Positions 22,545-32,489 of a stretch of 64,000 nt of DNA are shown here, in pieces. Every line of letters starts with the position of its first letter. The stretch's first letter is position 1. The position numbers and the translations under genes are program-made. The DNA is taken from the NCBI RefSeq assembly GCF_016009175.1, contig NZ_JADUCM010000007.1, positions 62,001 to 126,000 on the forward strand. Direction: 5' to 3'. The stretch comes from Pseudomonas alkylphenolica. GTDB taxonomy: Bacteria > Pseudomonadota > Gammaproteobacteria > Pseudomonadales > Pseudomonadaceae. The notes beneath the pieces were generated by a model, which worked only from the letters and a program-made list of their open reading frames with translations, did no database searches and was not told the origin of the DNA.

Positions 22545-23711
22545 ATGAATACCGCCGTGAATGTCAATGTCGTGCATGAGTCAGAAGCCCAGCGCCAGCA
22601 CGCCCGGGTGCGCATCCCGGCCAAGCTGCGCTACCTGGGTGGCAACCGGGAAACCCTGGAAGTAAAGGTCGATGACCTGTCTGCCGGCGGCCTGAGTTTC
22701 CATGCCAAGCACCCGCTCAAAGTCGGCGAGGTGCTGCGCGGACGCCTGCAGTTCAACGTCGACAAACTCGGCCTGGCCATGGACATCGAGTTCCAGGTGC
22801 GTTCCTTCGACCCGTCCAGCGGCCGCACCGGCGTGCAGTTCCAGAATCTTGAGCCGCGTGACATCGCCACCCTGCGCCACATCATCACCTCGCACCTGTC
22901 GGGCGAGCTGATCACCGTGGGCGATGTGCTCAGCACCCTGCAACGCGACAACTTCACCAAGGCGCGCAAGCAGAAAGACACCAACGGCGGCATGAGCGCC
23001 TTTGGCCGCCTGCGTGCGGTGACCTTCAGCCTCGGCGTATTCGTCGTCGGCGTCGCCGCCTTCGGCTTTATCGCCAAATCGGTCTACGGCCTGTACTTCG
23101 TCAGCCATGCCCAGGCCGGTGTGGTCAGTGTGCCCACCACCAACGTCACCATGCCACGCGACGGCACCGTGCAGAGCCTGGTCGAAAGCGGCGGGCAGAT
23201 CGTCAAAGGCGCGCCACTGGCCTCGTTCAGTACCAGCATGCTGGACATGCTCAAAGGCCACCTGGACGACCAGCAACTGGAGCCGGCCAAGGTTGAAGAG
23301 CTGTTTGGCAAACAACTGAGCGGCACCCTGACCAGCCCCTGCGATTGTGTGGTTGCCCGCCAGCTGGTGGACGACGGCCAGTACGCGAGCAAAGGCCAGG
23401 TGATCTTCCAGCTGATTCCGCGCACCACCAGCCCGACCATTGAAGCCCGTTTCAGCTATCGCCAGTTCGATGACGTCCAGCCCGGTGCTCGCGTGCACTT
23501 CACCGTGGCCGGCGAAGACCAGGCGCGCAGCGGCCAGATCGTCAACAGCGCCAGCCTGAACAGCGACGATCTGTCGTCGGACATCCGCGTGCAGATCAAG
23601 CCCGACGAGTCGCTGCCAAGCGAACTGGCTGGCCGCCCGGTCGCAGTCGACAGCAACCGTGGCCCGTCGCTGGACTGGCTGATCGACAAAGCCGTGGCCC
23701 GTGGGCTCTAA
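22545..23711 (+). CDS. alg44: Alginate co-polymerase Alg44, PilZ c-di-GMP receptor
   Basis: A 388-residue inner-membrane protein. The N-terminal cytoplasmic PilZ domain has the c-di-GMP motif RxxxR as Arg17 and Arg21 (RQHAR) and DxSxxG as Asp44-Ser46-Gly49 (DLSAGG). A single membrane helix near residues 160-190 is followed by a periplasmic HlyD/membrane-fusion-like domain with a short hairpin. It activates Alg8 post-translationally when c-di-GMP is bound and probably links the synthase to AlgK/AlgX. The start MNTAVNVNVV was chosen because AGGAAC lies upstream and the PilZ arginines then fall at family positions. Confidence 0.97.
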   Translation: MNTAVNVNVVHESEAQRQHARVRIPAKLRYLGGNRETLEVKVDDLSAGGLSFHAKHPLKVGEVLRGRLQFNVDKLGLAMDIEFQVRSFDPSSGRTGVQFQNLEPRDIATLRHIITSHLSGELITVGDVLSTLQRDNFTKARKQKDTNGGMSAFGRLRAVTFSLGVFVVGVAAFGFIAKSVYGLYFVSHAQAGVVSVPTTNVTMPRDGTVQSLVESGGQIVKGAPLASFSTSMLDMLKGHLDDQQLEPAKVEELFGKQLSGTLTSPCDCVVARQLVDDGQYASKGQVIFQLIPRTTSPTIEARFSYRQFDDVQPGARVHFTVAGEDQARSGQIVNSASLNSDDLSSDIRVQIKPDESLPSELAGRPVAVDSNRGPSLDWLIDKAVARGL

Positions 23712-23723
23712 GAGGATCCGCCC

Positions 23724-25220
23724 ATGAATATCACCAACCACTCTGTGGGAGTCGGCATCGCCGGCGATGAGGCCCTGAACAGCAGCGACCGCCCTGCGCT
23801 CGATCGCAGGCTTCGCCAGCTCCCACAGGCCCTGGCTTTTTGCGGATTGGCCCTGGCTGTGACACTGGCCGGTTGCGCCGGCCTGCCCGACCAGCGCCTG
23901 GCCAACGAAGCGCTCAAGCGTGGCGACACCGCCCTGGCCGAACAGAACTACCGTCAGCTCGCCGACCTCGGTTACAGCGAAGCCCAGGTCGGGCTGGCCG
24001 ATATCCAGGTGGAAACCCGCGACCCGGCCAAACTCAAGGAGGCCGAAGCCACCTACCGCGCCGCCGCCGATATTTCGCCGCGGGCCCAGGCCCGCCTGGG
24101 CCGCCTGCTGGCGGCAAAACCGGACGCCAGTGAAGCCGAACGCCAGGAAGCCGAGACCCTGCTGAAGAAAGCCTTCGCCAATGGCGAGGGCAATACCCTG
24201 ATTCCACTGGCGATGCTCTACCTGCAATACCCGCAGAGTTTCCCGAGCACCAACGCCCAGCAGCAGATTGACCAGTGGCGCGCCGCCGGCTACCCGGAAG
24301 CGGGCCTGGCCCAGGTGCTGCTGTACCGCACCCAAAACACCTACGACCAGCACCTGGCCGAGGTCGAGCGCATCTGCAAGGCGGCGCTCAATACCACCGA
24401 CATCTGCTATGTCGAACTGGCCACCGTCTACCAGAAGCGCGGCCAACCCGAGCAGCAGGCGGCGTTGATCGAGCAAGTGAAAAGCGCCTATCAACGCGGC
24501 GCAATCCCGGCCACCCGCGTAGACAGCGTGGCGCGCGTATTGGCCGACCGTACCCTGGGCCAGACTGACGAAAAAACCGCACAAGCCCTGCTTGAGCAGG
24601 TCGCACCAGTGAATCCGGGGTCCTGGGTGAGCCTGGCGCAACTGCTCTACGACTTCCCCGAACTGGGTGATACCGACACGTTGATGGCTTACATCGACAA
24701 AGGCCGCGCCGCCGAACAGCCACGCGCCGAATTGTTGCTCGGCCGCCTGTACTACGAAGGCAAGACCGTACCGGCCGATGCACAGAAAGCCGAGACCCAT
24801 TTACTCAGCGCCGCCAATGCCGGCGAGATCAGCGCCCACTATTACCTGGGGCAACTGTACCGCCGCGGTTACCTGGGCAAGGTCGACCCGCAAAAAGCCG
24901 TCGATCATCTGCTCACTGCCGCCCGCGGTGGCCAGCTCAGCGCCGACTACGCCCTGGCCCAGCTGTTCAGCGAAGGCCATGGCATTCGCCAGGATCCAGT
25001 CAACGCCTGGGTCTTCAGCCAGCTGGCACAAGCCAACCCGAGCGATCAATCGCAGGCCCTGGCGACCCAGCTCGATCAGCAACTCACCCCCGCACAACGG
25101 CCACAGGCCCAGCGTCTGCTGCAACAGGAGCGCCAGGCCCGTGACGCCATCGGTCAGGGTGTTGGCACCCTGGCCCTGCAGGCCGTGCAAGAACCCGTAG
25201 AAGGCGAGGACTCTCTATGA
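23724..25220 (+). CDS. algK: Alginate outer-membrane lipoprotein AlgK (TPR/Sel1 repeats) with REP-derived N-terminus
   Basis: A 498-residue outer-membrane lipoprotein that locates the AlgE pore and scaffolds the periplasmic complex through Sel1/TPR-like repeats spanning most of the mature protein. The lipobox is LAGC with Cys51. The P. aeruginosa protein has about 475 residues; here an unusually long n-region precedes the hydrophobic part. Residues 7-35 are encoded by a REPIN-like palindromic element (23743-23828). The ATG at 23724 has GAGG about ten bases upstream, and no later in-frame start would leave a full signal peptide, so the element seems to be translated. The stop overlaps the algE start by four bases. 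Confidence 0.93.
   Translation: MNITNHSVGVGIAGDEALNSSDRPALDRRLRQLPQALAFCGLALAVTLAGCAGLPDQRLANEALKRGDTALAEQNYRQLADLGYSEAQVGLADIQVETRDPAKLKEAEATYRAAADISPRAQARLGRLLAAKPDASEAERQEAETLLKKAFANGEGNTLIPLAMLYLQYPQSFPSTNAQQQIDQWRAAGYPEAGLAQVLLYRTQNTYDQHLAEVERICKAALNTTDICYVELATVYQKRGQPEQQAALIEQVKSAYQRGAIPATRVDSVARVLADRTLGQTDEKTAQALLEQVAPVNPGSWVSLAQLLYDFPELGDTDTLMAYIDKGRAAEQPRAELLLGRLYYEGKTVPADAQKAETHLLSAANAGEISAHYYLGQLYRRGYLGKVDPQKAVDHLLTAARGGQLSADYALAQLFSEGHGIRQDPVNAWVFSQLAQANPSDQSQALATQLDQQLTPAQRPQAQRLLQQERQARDAIGQGVGTLALQAVQEPVEGEDSL
23743..23828. repeat. REPIN-like element inside the algK coding sequence
   Basis: Perfect 9-bp terminal inverted repeat CTGTGGGAG (23743-23751) / CTCCCACAG (23820-23828), inner GCCGGCGATGAGGCC, and a 17-base stretch GCGCTCGATCGCAGGCT (23796-23812) identical to 46535-46551 in the intergenic element at 46457-46567. 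It covers AlgK codons 7-35. Confidence 0.85.
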
Positions 25221-26698
25221 CACTCAACCCGTGGATGAAAGCCGGTCTGGGCCTGGGCTTCGCCCTGCTCTGGTCGTGCCCGACCCTGGCGGCGATGACC
25301 GCAGAAAAGAACTTTGGCCTGGACGTGAAGATCACCGGACAGTCCGAAGACGACCGCGACCTCGGCACCCGCTCCGGCGGCGACGTCAACGGCGTGGGCC
25401 TGGACCTGCGCCCCTGGGTCTACGGTGAGCGTGGCAACTGGAGCGCCTTTGCCATGGGCCAGGCGGTAGCCGCCACCGACATCATCGAAACCGACACCCT
25501 GCGCCAGTCCGGCGATGAAGCCGAAGCCGAGAACCGCAACGACGATGGCCGCGAAGCCGATAAAAGCTACCTGGCCCTGCGTGAATTCTGGGTCGGCTAC
25601 AGCGGCCTGACCGCCTACCCGGGCGAAGAATTGCGCTTCGGTCGCCAGCGCCTGCGCAACGACGACGGCATGTGGCGCGACACCAACATCGAAGCGCTGA
25701 ACTGGACCTTCGACACCACTTTGCTGCGTGCCAACCTCGGTGTGGCCGAGCGTTTCAGCGAATACCGCACCGACCTCACCGAGCTGGCACCGGAAGACAA
25801 AGACCGCCTGCACATCTACGGTGATGTCGCCACACAATGGACGCCGGGCCACTGGGTTGGCCTGCGCGCCCACCACACCCATGACGACGGCAACCTGAAA
25901 AGCCCTGGCGAAACCGTCGACGCACTGGACAAGACCCGCACCGGTGACCTCACCTGGCTGGGCATCGAAGCCAACAGCGACGCCTACAACTGGCGCAACC
26001 AGAACCGCGTCAACTACTGGGGCAGCGTGACCTGGCTCACCGGTGACCGCGACAGCCTCAACACCACCACGGTCAACGGCGAACAGGTTGCCAGCGGCAA
26101 GCAGAGTGGCGACGTCAACGCCTGGGCCACCGACCTCGGTGTTCGCCTGCGCCTTGACCCCAACTGGCAGGTCGGCGCCGCGTATGCCCGCGGCAGCGGC
26201 GGCGGTGGCAGCGACGGTTCGGGCAACTACGAGCAGACCGGCCTTGAGAGCAACCGCTCCAACTTCACCGGCACCCGCTCGCGGGTACACCGCTTTGGCG
26301 AAGCCTTCCGTGGCGAACTGGGCAACGTCCAGGCCGCCACCCTGTTCACCTCCTGGCAACTGCGCGACGACTACGACGCCAGCCTGATCTACCACAAGTT
26401 CTGGCGTGTCGACGGTGACCAGAACATCGGCAGCAGCGGCATCAACGCCGTGGTCGAGGACAACGGCATCAACCGGCCGTTGATCCAGGGCGAAAAAGAC
26501 CTTGGCCAGGAAATGGACCTGGTGGTCACCAAGTACTTCAAGCAGGGTCTGCTGCCCGCTGCCTTGAGCCAGTCGATCGACGAACCTTCGGCGCTGGTGC
26601 GCTTTCGCGGTGGCGTGTTCAAGCCCGGCGATGCTTATGGCAAGGAAGCGGACTCGTACATGCACCGCGCCTTTGTCGACGTGATCTGGCGCTTCTGA
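25217..26698 (+). CDS. algE: Alginate outer-membrane export porin AlgE
   Basis: A 493-residue precursor of the 18-stranded beta-barrel through which alginate leaves the cell. Signal peptide [20 protein letters not shown] then CPTLAA. The mature part shows alternating aromatic/hydrophobic strands and ends in the outer-membrane signature phenylalanine (DVIWRF). Arginine-rich strands line the electropositive pore (for example [13 protein letters not shown]). Translationally coupled to algK by a four-base overlap, in line with direct AlgK-AlgE contact. Confidence 0.97.
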   Translation: MTLNPWMKAGLGLGFALLWSCPTLAAMTAEKNFGLDVKITGQSEDDRDLGTRSGGDVNGVGLDLRPWVYGERGNWSAFAMGQAVAATDIIETDTLRQSGDEAEAENRNDDGREADKSYLALREFWVGYSGLTAYPGEELRFGRQRLRNDDGMWRDTNIEALNWTFDTTLLRANLGVAERFSEYRTDLTELAPEDKDRLHIYGDVATQWTPGHWVGLRAHHTHDDGNLKSPGETVDALDKTRTGDLTWLGIEANSDAYNWRNQNRVNYWGSVTWLTGDRDSLNTTTVNGEQVASGKQSGDVNAWATDLGVRLRLDPNWQVGAAYARGSGGGGSDGSGNYEQTGLESNRSNFTGTRSRVHRFGEAFRGELGNVQAATLFTSWQLRDDYDASLIYHKFWRVDGDQNIGSSGINAVVEDNGINRPLIQGEKDLGQEMDLVVTKYFKQGLLPAALSQSIDEPSALVRFRGGVFKPGDAYGKEADSYMHRAFVDVIWRF

Positions 26699-26716
26699 TG
26701 CCTGGAGTGCATTGAT

Positions 26717-28282
26717 ATGAGCCTTCAATCCAACACCCTGCAGCACCTGCTGGCTGGCACCCTGCTGCGGGCCAGCAGCATTGCCCTGGCCAACGGCCAG
26801 GCACCGGTGCCTGTCGCCAAAGGGCTGCAACAGGCCAAGACCTATACGGTCAGCAGCGCACCGATCGAACCGCTGCAGATTCCGGCGCCGACACTGCCGG
26901 ACCTGACCGGCTACACCGCCGACGCGGTGCAGAAGAAGATCGAGCGCCAGCACAAGGGCAAGGTCTCGGTACGGCGCATGCTGCAGGAAGATGCACTCAA
27001 GGAGTTCATCGGCGGCGACAACAAGATGGCCGAGTGGGTGGCGCGTCAGCACGGCATCCCGCAAGCGATCTTCATCGATGACGGTCATGTCGACTTCACC
27101 GAGCTGAGCAAGCGCGTGCCCAAGCAGTACCTGAGCGAAACCGCACCGGGTGTGTTCCTTGCGCGCCTGCCGATCGTGGTCGGAAAAAAAGGCGTGCTGG
27201 AGATCGACGCCAAGGTCAAGCAACTGCGCCTGTCCCAGGAGGGCGGCGCGTTCATCGTCAACGACGGCAAGCTGTTCGTCACCGACACCCAGGTGACCGG
27301 CTGGCGCGAGAAGGACAACGGCCCGGCGACCTTCCGCTCACCCAAGGAGTTTCGCCCGTTCCTGCTGTCCTGGGGCGGCACCGAGACCTACATCGTCAAC
27401 AGCAAGATGGCCAGCTTCGGCTATGCCAAGAGTAAGTCCTATGGCGTGAGCATTTCCCAGTACACGCCGAACATGGCCAAGCAGATGGGCCGCGCCGAAC
27501 CTACCGGCTGGATCATCGGCTCCGAGTTCAGCGACATGTGGTACGGCTTCTACTGCTACGAGACCAGCGACTTCGTGGTCAAGGACAGTGTCTACCGCGA
27601 CAACATCGTCTACGGCATCGACCCCCACGACCGTTCGCACCGCCTGATCATTGCCGGCAACACCGTGTATGGCACAAAAAAGAAGCACGGCATCATCGTC
27701 TCCCGTGAGGTCAACGACAGCTGGATCATCAACAACAAGAGCTACGACAACAAGCTCTCGGGGGTGGTGATCGACCGTAACAGCGTCAACAACCTGATTG
27801 CCTACAACGAGATCTACCGCAACCACACCGACGGCATCACCCTGTATGAGAGCGGCGACAACCTGATCTGGGGCAACAAGCTGATCAACAACCGCCGCCA
27901 CGGCATTCGCGTGCGCAACAGCGTCAACATCCGCCTGTACGAAAACGTCGCCATGGCCAACGGCCTGGTGGGCGTCTACGGGCACATCAAGGACCTCTCC
28001 GACACCGACCGCGACATCGCCCTCGACCCGTTCGACACCAAAGTCTCGCTGATCGTGGTCGGCGGCGAGCTGGCAGCCAACGGCAGTGGCCCATTGTCGA
28101 TCGACTCGCCACTGAGCGTGGAGCTGTACCGCGTCTCGATGCTGGCGCCAAGCAAGGCCAACGGCATCAGCTTTTCCGGCGTGCTGGGCGACCGTCAGGA
28201 CGAAATCCTCGACCTGATGGTGCGCCAGGGCAAAGCGGTGCTGATCGACCCGGTCGAACGCCAGACCGAAATGCTGGACTGA
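26717..28282 (+). CDS. algG: Mannuronan C5-epimerase AlgG
   Basis: A 521-residue periplasmic right-handed beta-helix enzyme that converts D-mannuronate to L-guluronate within the polymer. The catalytic block DPHDRSH is at residues 302-308, equivalent to the His319 region of the P. syringae enzyme, followed by parallel beta-helix repeats (NSWIINNKSY, NLIAYNEIYRNHTDG, NLIWGNKLINN). The N-terminal signal is weak: the hydrophobic run contains Arg18 (LLAGTLLRASSIALA). AlgG also protects the nascent chain from AlgL. Lies 18 bases after algE. Confidence 0.96.
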   Translation: MSLQSNTLQHLLAGTLLRASSIALANGQAPVPVAKGLQQAKTYTVSSAPIEPLQIPAPTLPDLTGYTADAVQKKIERQHKGKVSVRRMLQEDALKEFIGGDNKMAEWVARQHGIPQAIFIDDGHVDFTELSKRVPKQYLSETAPGVFLARLPIVVGKKGVLEIDAKVKQLRLSQEGGAFIVNDGKLFVTDTQVTGWREKDNGPATFRSPKEFRPFLLSWGGTETYIVNSKMASFGYAKSKSYGVSISQYTPNMAKQMGRAEPTGWIIGSEFSDMWYGFYCYETSDFVVKDSVYRDNIVYGIDPHDRSHRLIIAGNTVYGTKKKHGIIVSREVNDSWIINNKSYDNKLSGVVIDRNSVNNLIAYNEIYRNHTDGITLYESGDNLIWGNKLINNRRHGIRVRNSVNIRLYENVAMANGLVGVYGHIKDLSDTDRDIALDPFDTKVSLIVVGGELAANGSGPLSIDSPLSVELYRVSMLAPSKANGISFSGVLGDRQDEILDLMVRQGKAVLIDPVERQTEMLD

Positions 28283-28295
28283 GGAAGCCAATCCC

Positions 28296-29744
28296 ATGCA
28301 ACCACAACTGACCAAGCTGCTGTCCCTTTCCGGCCTTGCCGCTGCCCTGCTGGCGATCAGCACCGGCGCCTCGGCCGATACCGTGCAGGCGCCCAGCTTC
28401 AGTGCAGAGCCCTGCTGCCAGCTGTGCCCCGAAGCGCACGATGCCAGCCGCTACACCACGCGCTACCAGCAGAACTTCACCACCCTGGTGCAAGCCCAGG
28501 GCGACTGGCTGTTCCGTACCCGCGAAGACCTGCGCACCGAATTCGATACCACCCCGAGCGGCTACCGCCGCCTGCAGCAGATTCACGACGCCTTCAAGGC
28601 CCGTGGCGTCGAGCTGGTAGTGGTCTACCAGCCGACCCGTGGCCTGGTGAACCGCAACATGCTCAACCCGGCGGACAAAGCCGCGTTCAATTACGAGAAG
28701 GCCCTGCACAACTACCAGGCCATGCTCCAGCGCTTCGGCAAGATGGGCTACAACGTGCCCGACCTGTCGCCGTTGACCAACGAACAGCTGGCCGCCGCCG
28801 ACCAGGGCAAGGATTTCTATTTCCGCGGTGACCAGCACTGGACGCCTTACGGCGCCGAGCGTGCGGCGAAAATCGTGGCCGACACCGTGCACCACATGCC
28901 CGCCTTCGCCGACGTGCCCAAGCGCGAGTTCGAAAGCCACAAGTCCGGGCGCATGGGCAAGACCGGCACCCTGCACAATGTCGCCGGCCAGCTCTGCGGC
29001 ACCAGCTACGCCGTGCAGTACATGGACCAGTTCACCACCGAACCCAAGGGCGAAAGTGGCAGTGACGACCTGTTCGGCGACTCCGGCAACCCGCAGATCA
29101 CCCTGGTCGGCACCAGCCACAGCGGCAAGAACTACAACTTCTCCGGTTTCCTGGAGCAGTACATCGGCGCCGACGTGTTGAACGTCGCCTTCCCCGGCGG
29201 CGGCCTCGAAGGCTCGATGATCCAGTACCTGGGCAGCGACGACTTCCAGCAACACCCGCCGAAGATCCTCATCTGGGAATTCTCGCCGCTGTACCGCCTG
29301 GACCAGGAAACCATCTGGCGGCAGATGCTGGCCCTGCTCGACAACGGTTGCGAAGGCAAGCCGGCGTTGATGAAAGCCAATACCACGCTCAAACCCGGCA
29401 AGAACGAACTGATGGTCAACGGCAAGGGCGGCGTGATCAAGGACATCGTCAACGGCCGTCATCAGCTGGACATCAAGTTCGAAGACACCTCGGTCAAGGT
29501 TCTGCAGGCCACCCTGTGGTACCTCAATGGCCGTCACGAGGACGTGAAGATCGAGAAACCGGAAACCTCCGACACCGACGGCCGTTTCGCCTTCCAGCTA
29601 CGCGAAGACGAGGACTGGGCCAGCCAGACCCTGCTCGCACTGGAAGTCCAGGGACCGCAAAGCGGTACCCAGAAGGTCGAGGCCACGCTCTGCAAACGCA
29701 ACAACTTCGCCACTGCGCAACGTACCGCGCAAGTCGGCCAGTGA
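28296..29744 (+). CDS. algX: Alginate O-acetyltransferase AlgX
   Basis: A 482-residue periplasmic protein with an SGNH-hydrolase-like catalytic domain and a C-terminal carbohydrate-binding module. Signal peptide up to about residue 27 (ISTGASA). The catalytic set is Asp179 and His181 in GDQHWTP and Ser274 in VGTSHSGKN, each five residues beyond the P. aeruginosa positions 174/176/269. It performs the final acetyl transfer to mannuronate in the polymer and binds AlgK. 13 bases after algG. Confidence 0.96.
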   Translation: MQPQLTKLLSLSGLAAALLAISTGASADTVQAPSFSAEPCCQLCPEAHDASRYTTRYQQNFTTLVQAQGDWLFRTREDLRTEFDTTPSGYRRLQQIHDAFKARGVELVVVYQPTRGLVNRNMLNPADKAAFNYEKALHNYQAMLQRFGKMGYNVPDLSPLTNEQLAAADQGKDFYFRGDQHWTPYGAERAAKIVADTVHHMPAFADVPKREFESHKSGRMGKTGTLHNVAGQLCGTSYAVQYMDQFTTEPKGESGSDDLFGDSGNPQITLVGTSHSGKNYNFSGFLEQYIGADVLNVAFPGGGLEGSMIQYLGSDDFQQHPPKILIWEFSPLYRLDQETIWRQMLALLDNGCEGKPALMKANTTLKPGKNELMVNGKGGVIKDIVNGRHQLDIKFEDTSVKVLQATLWYLNGRHEDVKIEKPETSDTDGRFAFQLREDEDWASQTLLALEVQGPQSGTQKVEATLCKRNNFATAQRTAQVGQ

Positions 29745-29751
29745 GGCGCTT

Positions 29752-30843
29752 ATGAACAGTTTCTGCAAGATCGCCGCTCCCGGCCTGCTCGCCCTGGCCC
29801 TGTTCGGCCCGGCCGCGCAGGCGGCGGGGCTGGTCCCGCCGCAGGGGTATTACGCCGGGATCGAAAAGCTCAAGAGCGGCCCGGGCGACTTCACGTGCGA
29901 AGCCGTACCGACGCCGTACACCGGCTCGTTGCAGTTTCGCAGCAAGTACGAAGGTTCGGACAAGGCCCGGGCAACACTGAACAAGGCCTCGGAAAAAGCC
30001 TTCCGCGAATCCACCGCCGACATCACCAGCCTTGAGCGCGGCGTGAGCAAGCAGGTGATGCAGTACATGCGTGACGGCCGCCCGCAACAGCTCGATTGCA
30101 CCCTGAAATGGCTGGGCACCTGGGCCCAGGCCGATGCGCTGATGTCCAAGGACTTCAACCACACCGGCAAATCGATGCGCAAATGGGCGCTGGGCAGCAT
30201 GAGTTCAGCGTACCTGCGCCTGAAGTTCTCCAACTCGCAGCCGCTGGCTGCGCATCAGGCGCAGGCCGAGCAGATCGAAAAATGGTTCGGGCGCCTGGCC
30301 GACCAGGTGGTCAGCGACTGGAGCGACCTGCCGCTGGCAAAGATCAACAACCACTCGTACTGGGCGGCCTGGTCGGTGATGGCCACTGCCGTGGCGACGG
30401 ACCGGCGTGACCTGTTCGACTGGGCGGTGAAGGAATACAAGGTCGGCGCCAACCAGGTGGATGCGCAGGGCTTCCTGCCCAACGAACTGCACCGCAAGCA
30501 GCGCGCGCTGGCTTATCACAACTACGCCCTGCCGCCCCTGGCGATGATCGCCAGCTTCGCTCAGGCCAATGGCGTCGACGTGCGGGCCGAGAACAACAGT
30601 GCGCTCAAGCGCCTGGGTGACCGGGTGCTGTCGGGGGCCGATGACCCCAGTGCGTTCAAGGCGAAGAACGGCGACAAGCAGGACATGACCGATCTGAAGA
30701 TCGACAGCAAGTACGCCTGGCTGGAGCCGTGGTGCAGCCTCTATTCGTGCAGCGCGAGCGCACTGAAGAAAAAGCACGACATGCAGCCGTTCAAAAGTTT
30801 CCGCCTCGGCGGCGATGTGACACGGGTGTACGAGAAGCAATAA
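29752..30843 (+). CDS. algL: Periplasmic poly(beta-D-mannuronate) lyase AlgL
   Basis: A 363-residue family PL5 lyase; it clears polymer that accumulates in the periplasm by beta-elimination. Signal peptide [20 protein letters not shown] then AAQA. Catalytic His201 lies in [11 protein letters not shown] and Tyr255 in LAYHNYALP, within one residue of the P. aeruginosa numbering (202/256). Starts seven bases after algX. A long palindromic REP pair follows its stop. Confidence 0.97.
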   Translation: MNSFCKIAAPGLLALALFGPAAQAAGLVPPQGYYAGIEKLKSGPGDFTCEAVPTPYTGSLQFRSKYEGSDKARATLNKASEKAFRESTADITSLERGVSKQVMQYMRDGRPQQLDCTLKWLGTWAQADALMSKDFNHTGKSMRKWALGSMSSAYLRLKFSNSQPLAAHQAQAEQIEKWFGRLADQVVSDWSDLPLAKINNHSYWAAWSVMATAVATDRRDLFDWAVKEYKVGANQVDAQGFLPNELHRKQRALAYHNYALPPLAMIASFAQANGVDVRAENNSALKRLGDRVLSGADDPSAFKAKNGDKQDMTDLKIDSKYAWLEPWCSLYSCSASALKKKHDMQPFKSFRLGGDVTRVYEKQ

Positions 30844-30851
30844 CGCAGTAC

Positions 30852-30940
30852 CTGTGGGAGCGGGTTTACCCGCGAAGGCGCCCGTCTGGGCACCGGTGTT
30901 GAACCTGCTGACGCATTCGCGGGTAAACCCGCTCCCACAG
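30852..30940. repeat. REPIN with 25-bp perfect arms inside the alginate operon (algL/algI)
   Basis: A perfect 25-base inverted repeat: left arm 30852-30876 starting CTGTGGGAGCGGGTTTACCC, right arm 30916-30940 ending GGGTAAACCCGCTCCCACAG, with a 39-base loop. It fills the only large intercistronic gap (177 bases) of the operon downstream of algD. In RNA it would form a very stable stem separating the algL and algI messages. Confidence 0.92.
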
Positions 30941-31020
30941 TGTTTCGGTACCCCTTCACTTGTGTGGGGGGGTTGGGGGGCTGCTGCCCCGATTGTGAAT
31001 AACGACAAGGAGAGATCGGG

Positions 31021-32478
31021 ATGGTGTTCTCGTCCAATGTGTTCCTGTTCCTGTTCCTGCCGATCTTTCTCGGCTTGTACTACTTGAGCGGGCAACGCTA
31101 TCGCAACGCACTGTTGCTGCTGGCCAGCTACATCTTCTACGCCTGGTGGCGGGTGGACTTCCTCGCGCTGTTCGCCGGGGTCACCTTGTGGAACTACTGG
31201 ATCGGCCTGAAAGTCGGCGCCGCCGGCGTGCGCAGCAAACCGGCCCAGCGCTGGCTGCTGCTCGGCGTGGCCGTCGACCTGGGCATTCTCGGCTACTTCA
31301 AGTACGCCAATTTCGGCGTCGACAGCATCAACGCGATCATGACCTCGTTCGGGCTTGAACCGTTCATCCTCACCCACGTGCTGCTGCCGATCGGTATCTC
31401 GTTCTACATCTTCGAGTCGATCAGCTACATCATCGATGTGTACCGCGGCGACACCCCGGCCACACGCAACCTGATCGACTTTGCCGCGTTCGTGGCGATC
31501 TTCCCGCACCTGATCGCCGGCCCCGTGCTGCGCTTCAAGGACCTGGCCGACCAGTTCAACCACCGCACCCACACCCTCGACAAATTCTCCGAGGGCTGCA
31601 CGCGGTTCATGCAGGGCTTCATCAAGAAAGTCTTCATCGCCGATACCCTGGCGGTGGTCGCCGACCATTGCTTTGCCCTGCAGAACCCGACCACCGGCGA
31701 TGCCTGGCTGGGTGCGCTGGCCTACACCGCGCAGCTGTACTTCGACTTCTCCGGCTACAGCGACATGGCCATCGGCCTGGGCCTGATGATGGGCTTTCGC
31801 TTCATGGAGAACTTCAAGCAGCCCTACATCAGCCAGTCGATCACCGAGTTCTGGCGGCGCTGGCACATCAGCCTGTCGACCTGGCTGCGTGACTACCTGT
31901 ACATCACCCTGGGCGGCAACCGCGACGGCACCGTCGCCACTTACCGCAACCTGTTCCTGACCATGCTGCTGGGCGGCCTGTGGCACGGCGCCAACTTCAC
32001 CTACATCATCTGGGGTGCCTGGCACGGCATGTGGCTGGCCATCGAACGGGCCCTGGGCCTGGACACCAACCCGCAGCGTTTCAACCCGGTCAAGTGGGCG
32101 TTCACCTTCCTGCTGGTGGTGGTCGGCTGGGTGATCTTCCGCGCCGAAAACCTCGACGTCGCTGCCCGCATGTACGGCGCCATGTTCAGCTTCGCCGACT
32201 GGCAGCTGTCGGAACTCAACCGCGCCAACCTCACCCGCCTGCAAGTGGCAACCCTGGCGGTGGCCTACGCCACGCTGGCGTTCTTTGGCCTGCGCGACTT
32301 CTACCGCAACGCCAAGCCCACTGCCAAAGCCAGCCCGGTGGCCGTGCATGCCGACGGCAGCGTGAGCCTGGACTGGGGCCTGTATGCGACCCGCGCGCTG
32401 GTATTGCTGTTGTTCGTCGCCTCGATCCTCAAACTTTCGGCGCAAAGCTACTCGCCGTTTCTCTACTTCCAGTTCTGA
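31021..32478 (+). CDS. algI: Alginate O-acetylation MBOAT protein AlgI
   Basis: A 485-residue multi-spanning inner-membrane acyltransferase of the MBOAT family, which passes an acetyl group from a cytoplasmic donor to AlgJ/AlgX. Conserved block ITEFWRRWHISLSTWLRDYL with an MBOAT histidine, and the invariant His322 in GLWHGANFTYI. Starts MVFSSNVFLFLFLPIFLGLYY in two adjoining runs. First gene after the REPIN; GGAGAGATCGGG precedes the ATG. Forms the acetylation module with algJ, algF and algX. Confidence 0.97.
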   Translation: MVFSSNVFLFLFLPIFLGLYYLSGQRYRNALLLLASYIFYAWWRVDFLALFAGVTLWNYWIGLKVGAAGVRSKPAQRWLLLGVAVDLGILGYFKYANFGVDSINAIMTSFGLEPFILTHVLLPIGISFYIFESISYIIDVYRGDTPATRNLIDFAAFVAIFPHLIAGPVLRFKDLADQFNHRTHTLDKFSEGCTRFMQGFIKKVFIADTLAVVADHCFALQNPTTGDAWLGALAYTAQLYFDFSGYSDMAIGLGLMMGFRFMENFKQPYISQSITEFWRRWHISLSTWLRDYLYITLGGNRDGTVATYRNLFLTMLLGGLWHGANFTYIIWGAWHGMWLAIERALGLDTNPQRFNPVKWAFTFLLVVVGWVIFRAENLDVAARMYGAMFSFADWQLSELNRANLTRLQVATLAVAYATLAFFGLRDFYRNAKPTAKASPVAVHADGSVSLDWGLYATRALVLLLFVASILKLSAQSYSPFLYFQF

Positions 32479-32489
32479 GTGAGCCGACC

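Noticed and set aside
23805..23880. Twin-arginine motif in the AlgK signal (DRRLRQL)
   Set aside because: Lacks the S/T-RR-x-F-L-K context, arises from the REP sequence, and the lipobox points to Sec/Lgt processing.
22581..24800. 739-codon minus-strand open frame opposite alg44 and algK
   Set aside because: Codons mirror the real genes on the other strand; the translation is histidine- and glutamine-rich, without any domain.
25154..27223. 689-codon minus-strand open frame opposite algE and algG
   Set aside because: Antisense shadow of two well-supported alginate genes.
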